Below, piece after piece: positions 55,884 through 64,000 of a DNA stretch of 64,000 bases (its first letter is position 1; each line of letters opens with the position of its first letter). The DNA comes from Bufo bufo (taxonomy: Eukaryota; Chordata; Amphibia; Anura; Bufonidae): positions 102,350,220-102,414,219 of the forward strand of contig NC_053392.1 in NCBI RefSeq assembly GCF_905171765.1, read 5' to 3'. Below the pieces are notes generated by a model that searched no databases, was not told the origin of the DNA, and saw only the letters and a program-made list of their open reading frames with translations. The translations under genes and the position numbers were made by a program.

Positions 55884-56477
55884 GCATACACATTAGTTGC
55901 CCCACTTGGTGGGATTTTAGATGGGGGTTGGACCCTGCATCTATCATACATATCTATGATGGGAACAGCCACTGAAGTGTACCATTTTCTTCACTTTTAC
56001 ACGGGCTGAACATCAGGGGAATTATAGGGGTCAAGCATTCTTCTTGGGGTCTCCTGCCTAGTGGTAGGTGGGGTGCCCTTGGTGTTGGTGGATTTTGGAG
56101 AGCAAGGTAGGGCTCCCTTGGGATACTGGAGAGGAGAGACAATGGCAACGAGCAGGGTGACAGTGTAAGGTAACGATGAGGCTGGATTTAGGGGTAACAA
56201 GTCCACTGTCATTTACTGAGGCAATTTAGGCAGATCATACACACAGGCATTTGCTGAGTAAAAGCGGTCTCTTCAGATTACATGCATAGTTTTCACAAGG
56301 GTACAAAAGTTGTAACTCCAGTCACTAAAACAATAGAGCGTGTAGCAAAAAGTTTACAATTGCAGATTTGTAGGTATAATTATATAGGAACATATAGTAA
56401 AATACATACTGGTAGTATTCAGCTCACATAATAGAATAGTTACTTATATACTGGTAGTTTTAGCACAAAAAGTTAGT
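55884..56477. other. Unassigned intergenic sequence
   Basis: Possibly LTR-derived; it shares vocabulary with 34261-35828. No frame with a domain. Confidence 0.35.
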
Positions 56478-56479
56478 TA

Positions 56480-57082
56480 CCGTATTTTTCGGACTATAAG
56501 ACGAACCGGACTATAAGACATGGAAATTGGAATGGAAAATAAGAAAAAAATATTTTTCATCATACCTCAGATCAGATCCCCAATCCTCATCACACCCCCA
56601 AATAAAACTCCCATTCTTCATCAGACCTCTGTTCAGATCCCAAAATCAGACCCCCAAGCTTCATCAGACCTCAGATCAGACCCCACAACCTCTATTAGCC
56701 TCAAATCGGACTCCCTTCAAACCTCAGATAAAAAAATAAAAATTAAATAAACTTACCCTGCTTGCGCCGGACAGTGCTGCTACTCACTGTTCCCTATTCT
56801 TCTTCTGGCCTGTTCTACCCTGTGACCTGATATTGCGCAGCGTCAGGGTATAGTCTGCGCCTACATGCGCTATGTCCTGCACACTGCACGCCATCAGGAC
56901 ACAGTGTAGAACGGGGCGCGGAAGAAGACCAAAGAGGGTGAGTACAGCTCCACAGCCTTCCCGTATGCTGATGACCACTTCCATAATGGAAGCAGTCATT
57001 AGCATTTGGACTTTAAGACGCACTGCTACTTTCCCTCAATTTTAGGGTGAACAAAGTGTGTCTTCTAGTCTGAAAAATACGG
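56480..57082. mobile_element. TA-flanked MITE (CCGTATTTTTCGGACTATAA family)
   Basis: Left end CCGTATTTTTCGGACTATAA; right end CTAGTCTGAAAAATACGG. TA flanks. The interior contains a CAGACCCC-type array (56560-56730) and a facing GC-rich pair around CTGTCCGG/ACATGCGC. Non-coding. Confidence 0.8.
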
Positions 57083-57086
57083 TATA

Positions 57087-57454
57087 CAGGTGAAACTTGA
57101 AAAATTTGAATATCGTGCAAAGTTCATTTATTTCAGTAATGCAACTTACCGTAAACGGTGAAACGAACATATGAGATAGACTCATTACATGCAAAGCGAG
57201 ATATTTCAAGCCTTTATTTGTTATAATTTGGATGATTATGGCTTACAGCTTATGAAAACCTAAAGTCACAATCTCGGGTACCCTTTGCTCAGGGGGTATG
57301 GATTAGCTGGCTAGAGTGTGAGACTTTGAGGCTAGAATATTGAACCTTTTCACAATATTCTAATTTTAAGTTGCATTAATGCAATTCATTTTAAGTTGCA
57401 TTACTGAAATAAATTAACTTTTGCACGATATTCTAATTTTTCGAGTTTCACCTG
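57087..57454. mobile_element. Tc1/mariner MITE, 368 bp
   Basis: Ends CAGGTGAAACTTGAAAAATT / complement, flanked by TA. Starts 4 bp after the preceding MITE. Non-coding. Confidence 0.88.
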
Positions 57455-57660
57455 TATATTGGTAGTTTTCGCCATACATTATAGTTACTTACTAGAAAAA
57501 GTACCCAGTGTTGTCCAAGTATGAAGTGTTGATCTGCTTGTGTGTTTATTTGAATTGTTCCAAAGGTGCCCAGGAGGCCAATCCATGCCCTCTTTTTTTT
57601 TTTACGGGAAAATCGCTAGTAGCCCTATATACCCCAGATGTTTATTGTATAAACTGTCCT

Positions 57661-57852
57661 CCATAACAGTGACCTCCACAGCAGCCCACTCCCTTAACAG
57701 TGACCTCCACAGTGCCCTGCCCCCTTAACAGTGATCTTCACAGCCCCCCATCCCCTTAACAGTAATCTACACAGTGCCTCGCCCCCTTAACAGTGACCTT
57801 TACAGCACCCTTCCCCCTTAACAATGACCTTCACAGCAACCCGCCTCCTTAA
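57661..57852. repeat. ~32-bp minisatellite, six units
   Basis: The unit reads CCCTTAACAGTGACCTCCAC plus AGTGCCCTGCCC, with moderate divergence. Confidence 0.85.
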
Positions 57853-59990
57853 CCCCTTCCCGACTGCAATCCGTTTATATACGTGCTAATTGCACATGCC
57901 CCGTGCAGATAGCATGTGTATAGACGTCAGGCAGCTCTTTAATCCAAGCGCTGCAAAACGCTTGGATTAAAGCTTCTGCCCCTGCCCTGCTGCTGTCACG
58001 GACAGCATACAGTGCAGTAATGCCGGCAAGGGACCAATCAGAGTGGTCCCTTGCCGGCAATCGATCCGATTGGTTAGTCTGTGCAGACTAACCAATCGGA
58101 TCGCGGCAGTGAAAAAATGCCTGTTCCAGGCTCTGATCTGCGCTCTGCAGATCAGAGCCTGAAATCAGGTAGTGTCCTTGTGCCCCCCGATCTGTGCCCT
58201 CCTTCTGTGCCCCCTGCCTGTGCGCCTCCAAGCCCCCCCTTGTCCCCGCCTGCCCCTGATGCAGTTCCCCCTGCCCCCATCCATATTTCCATATTCATGA
58301 AGCCTGCCCCTGATGCGGTCCGCCCCCTCCCCGCCCCATACATTCATCCTGCCCCCATTTGTGCCACCTCAATGCTGGCCGTACCTTCCCCCTCCCCCTT
58401 TCTAGTGCTGCTCCCTGCCCTCTGCCCCCGATGCGGTGCGGTCCCCCTGCTGTGTTTGATGGCGGCGGCTCGATTCCTGAGCTGCCGCCATCAGCAGCTA
58501 GTGTCAGCTCTATGCTGACACTCTGCTGTAACCCCTTAGATGCCGCGGCAGCGGCATCCATGGGGTTAATAGAGGGAGGGGGCTCCCTCTCTCAACCATC
58601 GGGCCTGCCGCGCTGTGATGGCAGCGCCCGATGGTTGCCATGGCAACCGGACGCTTTGCAAAGGTGTCCGCTGTTGCCACCTACAGGACATCTGATAGTA
58701 TTATACTTTGCAATGCAAGAGCATTGCAAAGTATAGTACAGCCATCAGCCCCACTGGATCTTCAAGATCCAATAGGGACTTGACAAAAGAAAAAGTGAAA
58801 ATAATAAAAGTAAAAAAAATTAAATAAATAAAAATGTAAATTAAAAAAATTAATTGCCTTTTCCTATAAAAAATGAAAAAAATTAAATAAAATATACACA
58901 TATTAGGTATCACTGCATCCGAAACACCATAAAAAAATATATAAAAACTGTAAAAAAAGCAAATTTTGTAACCTTACATCACAAAAAGTGCAACACCAAG
59001 CGATCAAAAAGGTGTATATAAAACAAAATGGTACCAAAAAAACCGTCACCTCATCCCGCAAAAAATGAGACCCTACATAAGAAAATCGCTCCAAAAATAA
59101 AAAAGCTATTGTTCTCAGACTATGGAGACACTAAAACATCATTTTTTTTGTTTCAGAAATGCTATTATTGTGTAAAACTTAAATAAATAAGAAAAAGTAT
59201 ACATATTAGGTATTGCCACGTCCGTAACGATCTTCTCTATAAAACTATCACATGACTTAACTCCTCAGATGAACGCTGTAAAAATAAATAAATAAAAACT
59301 GTTCCAAAACAGCCAATTTTTTGGTCACCTTGCCCCATAAAGTGTAATAATGAATGATCAAAAAATCCTTTGTACCCAAAAATGGTACCAATAAAAACCT
59401 CAACACTTTCTGCAAAAAACGAGCCCCTGCACAAGACGATCGGCAGAACAATAAAAAACATATGGCGTTCAGAAAATGAACACACAAAAACATACGGTAA
59501 TTTATTTTTCAAAAATGCTTTATTATGGAAAACTGAAACAAACTAACTAAGAAAGTAGACATATTTGATATCATTGTGTTCGTATGAATCTTGTAAAAAA
59601 AAAAAAAAAAAAACTGTGCCATTTTTCGGTTACCTTGCCTCACAAAAAACATAATATAGAGCAATTAAAAATCATATGTACCCCAAAAAAGTACCAATAA
59701 AACTGGCACCCTATCCCCTAGTTTCCAAAATAGGGTCACTTTTTGAGAGTTTCTACTGTATGGGTGCATCAGGGGGGGTTTAAATTGGACATGGCATCTA
59801 AAACCAGTCCAGCAAAATCTGCCTTCCAAAAACCATACGGCGCTCCTTTTCTTCTGAACCCTGCCGTGCGCCCTTACATCAGTTTACGACCACATGTGGG
59901 GTGTTTCTGTAAACCGCGGAATCAGGGTAATAAATATTGAGTTTTGTTTGGCTGTTAACCCTCAATGTGTTAAAGAAAAAAATGTAATAA
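57853..59990 (+). mobile_element. ~2.1-kb non-coding dispersed repeat with internal ~330-bp tandem units
   Basis: It begins AACCCCTTCCCGACTGCAAT after TT and ends near AACCCTCAATGTG TTAAAG. The first 900 bp contain strong hairpins (GACCAATCAGAGTGGTCCC; TCTGATCTGCGCTCTGCAGATCAGAG region; GATGCCGCGGCAGCGGCATC). The rest comprises three diverged units beginning ACATATTAGGTATCACTGCA (58893), ACATATTAGGTATTGCCACG (59200) and ACATATTTGATATCATTGTG (59558). The proline-rich frame at 58081-58518 is not a gene. Probably a DNA-transposon derivative; class uncertain. Confidence 0.6.
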
Positions 59991-60057
59991 AATGGAAAAT
60001 CTGCCAAAAAAGTGAAATTTTGAAATTTCATCTCCATTTTCCTTTAATTCTTATGGA

Positions 60058-60105
60058 ACACCACTGATGAAGGGACTTGAGGTCCCGAAACACGTTTGGG
60101 AAAGG
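60058..60105 (+). ncRNA. Hammerhead-like ribozyme motif
   Basis: CCACTGATGAAGGGACTTGA then GGTCCCGAAACACGTTTGGG. It holds CUGAUGA and GAAA cores, a 5-bp stem II (GGGAC/GUCCC), a two-pair stem III, a GUU site and a CCA/UGG stem I. An extra A precedes stem II, so cleavage is uncertain. It precedes Penelope-like sequence (60106-60420). Confidence 0.5.
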
Positions 60106-60420
60106 AGGGTCCCCCGTCTACTAATGTGATCACGAAAGAAAGGATCCTCACAGCAGTTATTATTGATGCAGTAACTATCGAATTCGAAATATCGAAGCAG
60201 TTACTATCGAATCCAAAGTATGAAACTTCCGCGTCAAATGATCGGAGTTTGAAGTCACGTGGAGAGGTTGGTCATCACACCCGGAAGTACACGCCGCCGG
60301 GAACCTCGAGGACCGCGGACTCACAAGATCTGATACAGCACCTAGCGTCTGCCACGGAAGATCGTCGAAGGAAGCAAGTGACTACACGGAACATTTCACA
60401 AAGGGGTAGCCATACTTAGA
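60106..60420 (+). repeat. Probable Penelope pseudo-LTR remnant
   Basis: It follows the hammerhead-like motif and contains ATCGAATTCGAAATATCGAA-type words like those in the inverted repeats at 17.9-18.1 and 20.7 kb. The 107-codon frame is open but unrecognised. Confidence 0.4.
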
Positions 60421-60537
60421 AGTAATGCAGTAGCGGAGAAATGAATATGCAGCGGCACTCACCAGTGTGATGAAAATCAAACGGGTACTTTATTCCAACA
60501 AGCAGAGGGGCGGACAATTCTAAGCACGCATGAGAAG

Positions 60538-60585
60538 AGCGACGGCCGTTTCGCGCTGACAGGCTCTGCGTCGGCGCATGTGTTG
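60538..60585 (-). ncRNA. Decayed hammerhead-like motif in Penelope 3' region
   Basis: On the minus strand AGAGCCTGTCAGCGCGAAAC is followed by GGCCGTCGCTCT. AGAGC pairs with GCTCT (stem I), GAAAC-GGCC-GUC gives the GAAA box, minimal stem III and cleavage triplet. The CUGANGA box is reduced to CUGUCA, so it is probably dead. Confidence 0.45.
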
Positions 60586-60744
60586 CGCATCACCCTTTTA
60601 TAATGGCACCAGTGATTGTGTCAGTGTAATTGACAAAGCAGCTGTGCCTTCATTCAAGGTTAGTACAAATGTATCAATAAAACAGCAAATAGCAGGCAAT
60701 ATAATACAGTGACACAAAAGATCAGTGTTTGCAACAGTATATAG

Positions 60745-62803
60745 CTACAAAAAGGAACTTAGATCGTTCCTGTCATTTAACCCCAGCTCACCCAGGGCCT
60801 GAGTGGGCAGGATCCACCTCGCTTCCCTCTGCAGGAGGAGACGATGTCTGTCTCCCCCCTGCAGAGGGGTGGGCACAGTCTCAAGCCCCATGAAGGAAAT
60901 ACAGTCAGTTCTGCCTCCATGTATGTTCCTTACGTGTTCTATAAACCTGGGGCAGCCCTTACCAGTTTTCACAGAATTCAAATGTTCTCTAACTCTCTCA
61001 AAGAGACACCTGATCGTTTTCCCAACATAGAATCGTCCGCAATCACATTGCAGCAGGTACACTACACAGGTGCTCCTGCAATTAATGAAGCTTTTGACTC
61101 TATGTTGGGTGCCACCAAACTCGACGTATTTCTTTTGAGAGTTATTTGCACAAAATGAGCAGGTGCCGCAGCGAAAGTTGCCAACTGGGATACTGCTCCT
61201 GAGCCAGTTACCCCTTCTACTAGTCTGGAACCTGCTCCTTACAAGCCTATCCTTGATTGTGTGACTTCTTCTAAAGGATATAATAGGCTTTTGTTCTGTT
61301 AGTTTAGCCAAGGTTGCATCTCTCCTTAAAGTGTCCCAATTTTTGTGTATCACTGAACGTATAGGTTCGGCCATGGGACTGTATTTAAAGGAGAATGCAA
61401 ACCTCGCATCCCCTCTAACATCCCCCATCTGTTTCATTCCTTTTTTCTCTCTACATGTACCACTCCTTAATAAATCCTCCTGGCAAAAGGACTGCACTCT
61501 TTTCATATCTTTATTAAGCAGGTGGAAGCTGCCATAGTGGAGCAAGGAGTTGGTCGCCGTGGGCCGCCGTGGGCTTGCGGAAGCCCTCTGTGACCAACTC
61601 ATCGCCCTCAGCCACGACAGCCACATCCAGGAATTGAAGACTCTTCCCCCCAAAATTGAGGGTGAATGTCATTCCCATGTCGTTAGTATTGAGATACTTT
61701 ACAAAATCTTCGCATTGAATTTCTGTACCCTCCCACACTATGAAAATATCATCCACAAAGCGTAAATACGCCTTCAACTTGGATAAAAATGGATTGGTTG
61801 TAGAGTATACATACTTATCATCCAACCTAGCAAGGTACATATTAGCGAACGTACAAGATACGGGGGTCCCCATAGCCATACCCAGCTTTTGCTTATACCA
61901 CTCATCTCTAAACTGAAACACGTTATTGGTTAGGATAAACTCAAGTGCCTCACCAATGAAATCGCAAAAAATCAGACTTTTTCCAAGATTGGTAACGATG
62001 TCAAGGACCACCTCCACACCCGCATCATGTGGGATGCGGGTGTAGAGGCTCTCCACATCGAGGGATACCAACTGGTACCCTTCCTGCCAATGTAAATCCT
62101 TGAGGGCCAGTAAGAAATCATTGGTGTCCCTGAGATACGCAGGGGCGCCTACCAGGGCTGGTCTAAGGAGCCAGTCAACATATTTAGACAAAGGTTCAGT
62201 CACTGAGCCAATCCCCGCGACAATGGGACGTCCCGGGGGGTGACTCAGTGACTTATGAACCTTAGGTAGGAAATACCAAGACGGTTTTGCTGGAGATGGG
62301 GGAATAAGCTTATCCAACATATTCTTGGGAAGGAAATCTACCTCCACATATTTAGTTACAAGGGATCTGAGCAACTGCTGGGTATGGGGTCCCCCCGTAT
62401 CCTCTCGTAGATGCGGGAATCCCCCAATTGTCTTAGGGCCTCCCCTATGTAATAATCTTTGGACATGAGAACAACATTGCCCCCCTTGTCCGCCGGCTTT
62501 ACCACCACATCACTCTTAGAGCACAACCACTGAAGGGCTTTACTTTTCTCAGGGGTAATATTAGGTTGTGCTGACGAGTATATAGCGGCTCTGATGTCTC
62601 TCATAACTTGATGCTGAAATATGTCAATGCTACTGCCGGCGGGCATAGGGGGGCAAAAGGTGGATTTGACTCCACCTGTAAATAGATCCGAAAGTGCATC
62701 ACTAGCAGGTTCTAATGCAGTCTCACTACTAATGAGGAATTCTAGACAGGTCAATTCGTCTGAATCAAATCTAGTAGATATGTGGAATCCTAAGGGATTT
62801 TAG
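60745..62803 (-). pseudogene. Penelope reverse transcriptase plus GIY-YIG endonuclease
   Basis: Reading from 62803: TRFDSDELTCLEFLI, VVVKPADKGGNVVLMSK, then after a frameshift near 62385 (G/C run) the polymerase: WYFLPKVHKSLSHPPGRPIV, SLDVESLYTRIPHDAG, GMAMGTPVSCTFANMYLA and RFVDDIF with the catalytic aspartates. A 10-bp tandem duplication at 61555-61574 shifts the frame. The last part holds the linker, cysteines (CGTCSFC), and the GIY-YIG core CVVYLLQCDCGRFYVGKT with RVREH. Ends WILPTQALGELGLNDRNDLS. Such proteins combine copying with target cleavage. Two frame breaks and 5' truncation make this copy inactive. Confidence 0.9.
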
Positions 62804-64000
62804 ATGGCAGAGAAGGGGCAGAAGATTTCTTCACGCAATGCAATGCAAAAGACACCCTGCAGAACCTCAGCACCCGATCACTGGAAGCAAAAGTCATGCA
62901 ATTAGCTGACAGAGAAATAAGGCTGTTTTGGACAGTAAAATCACTGAATTCCTATAAAGAATGTGGGAGGGTGCCTAGAGGTCTCAGGGTTTACAAATAC
63001 CCAGTGCAATATGCGGATGATCCATTATTTGTAAAAATGTGGCAACAACTGCACGCAGACCTCTCCTTACAAATTCTAGACACAGTGTTGCAAAGAGATA
63101 TAAAAGAATACGACACAGTAAAAGAGGAACTCAGCAAAGCGAGAGCTGAGTTGGATTCAAGGCTGCCGGACAACCTCTTAGAGGCATTTGATAAAAGAAT
63201 AAATAAAAAACTCACAATTATACAAGCCGAAGTCAAGGAAAGAAAAAAGGATAAATTTGTGAGGGATAAACAGGATTACGAGTCAGGCCATATATTCGAC
63301 TGGAATATAGGGAGAAAATTCAGGAAACAGAAGAGAAGACCAGTCCGTTACCAGAATAACTATTATTGGACCACTGACTCTGATTCAAGTATGTCGGATG
63401 ATACCAATCAAGTGGTGGCAGGCACCGAAGGGGAAACAAGTGACCCTTTAGGAAAAAAAAAAGACGGGGTCGCAGAAAGACCAAGAGGAAAAGGAGTCAG
63501 AAAATCAGAGAGGGAGAATAAACAAGTGTCCTGGAGGAAGTAACTACCTGTCCACCACCTCACGAAAACTTGGTCATCAACCTCACAGAACATGAACTGC
63601 CTCTTGGTTGTATAAAGGAACAATTCGATATTGTCACGTTTGAATTAGACCTATTTAAAGCCACTCGCAAGCTCTACTTACATAAATTGTTTAGGGAGAC
63701 ACCACAGAAAGTTGTGCACAGACAGGGAGAAATCCCCTTAGCCCCCGATCCCTTAGGATTCCACATAACTACTAGATTTGATTCAGACGAATTGACCTGT
63801 CTAGAATTCCTCATTGGTAGTGAGACTGCATTAGAACCTGCTAGTGATGCACTTTCGGATCTATTTACAGGTGGAGTCAAATCCACCTTTTGCCCCCCTA
63901 TGCCCCCTGGCAGTAGCATTGACATATTTCAGCATCAAGTTATGAGAGACATCAGAGCCGCTATATACTCGTCAGCACAACCTAATATTACCCCTGAGGA
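62804..64000 (+). mobile_element. Penelope-like (Neptune-type) element, plus copy, cut by window end
   Basis: Starts at the junction with the minus copy and carries the N-terminal part of the reading frame. From about 63748 its sequence is the same, inverted, as 62803 downward in the minus copy. It continues beyond 64000. Confidence 0.88.
62806..64000 (+). pseudogene. Penelope-like protein, N-terminal half, frame-broken
   Basis: The frame is open across the junction (DGREGAEDFFTQ...) and includes LSTRSLEAKVMQLADREIRL and CGRVPRGLRVYKYP, the N-terminal domain typical of frog Neptune-type elements, with a coiled-coil-rich stretch (VKEELSKARAELDSRL). A run of ten A near 63453 probably shifts the frame: beyond it the shifted frame gives RRGRRKTKRKRSQK, the expected basic region, interrupted by a TAA near 63519. 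It continues EVTTCPPPHENLVINLTEHE, FELDLFKATRKLYLHK and TCLEFLIGSETALEPASDAL to the window edge. A short deletion after LPLGCIK is likely. No intact start codon was identified. Confidence 0.85.

Larger units (their letters stand above)
60425..62803 (-). mobile_element. Penelope-like (Neptune-type) element, minus copy
   Basis: Contains the 3' part of the reading frame and a 3' region with a hammerhead-like remnant. It is 5'-truncated at 62803, where a second copy on the opposite strand begins. Confidence 0.88.

Noticed and set aside
58081..58518. Proline-rich 145-codon frame
   Set aside because: It lies in a GC-rich part of a dispersed repeat; antisense frames are equally open and no domain is present.
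60096..60419. 107-codon plus frame after the hammerhead-like motif
   Set aside because: It fits the non-coding pseudo-LTR region of Penelope elements and has no recognised domain.

Overview
The window reads as nuclear DNA of a frog, most likely a neobatrachian anuran. The evidence is one vertebrate protein-coding gene (a FAM110C orthologue) in a CpG-rich island, surrounded by an amphibian-style mix of repeats: Tc1/mariner elements, a complete L1-type LINE, Neptune-like Penelope retroelements with a GIY-YIG endonuclease, palindromic TTAA-flanked MITEs, TWA-flanked MITEs, hAT MITEs and long minisatellites. There are no operons, ribosome-binding sites or bacterial features. Family names rest on motif recognition only, because no database search was possible.

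Layout. 1-2.3 kb: a short poly-C minisatellite, a CpG-rich promoter-like patch and old repeat fragments. 2.3-8.1 kb: an old Tc1 element split by an LTR-like insertion with a 5-bp target duplication. That insertion was itself hit by a Tc1 MITE, by a Tc1 element with a nearly intact transposase, and by an AT-rich MITE; the second Tc1 contains an 859-bp element with terminal direct repeats. 8.2-16 kb: a LINE reverse transcriptase tail, MITEs and a 2-kb foldback element (12.9-14.9 kb). 16.1-22.7 kb: a 32-bp minisatellite of about 3.1 kb in two blocks, interrupted by a 3.4-kb Penelope fragment bounded by long inverted repeats. 22.7-29.4 kb: FAM110C with its promoter region, several MITEs carrying a ZNF143-like motif, a possible conserved non-coding element and a possible 3' terminal exon. 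29.4-42.1 kb: MITE-rich intergenic DNA, with a tRNA-like SINE interrupted by two hAT insertions and a 1.1-kb foldback. 42.1-47.8 kb: a full-length L1-type element on the minus strand with open ORF1 and ORF2 and a perfect 16-bp target duplication. 48-60 kb: another Tc1, more MITEs, an L2-like LINE 3' end and a 2-kb dispersed repeat. 60-64 kb: two Penelope copies in opposite orientation joined near position 62803, the second running off the window end.

The only host gene supported is FAM110C. The element most likely to be still competent is the L1. The least ordinary structures are the Penelope copies with inverted architecture and nearby hammerhead-like motifs, the 859-bp element with terminal direct repeats, and the two large foldbacks.
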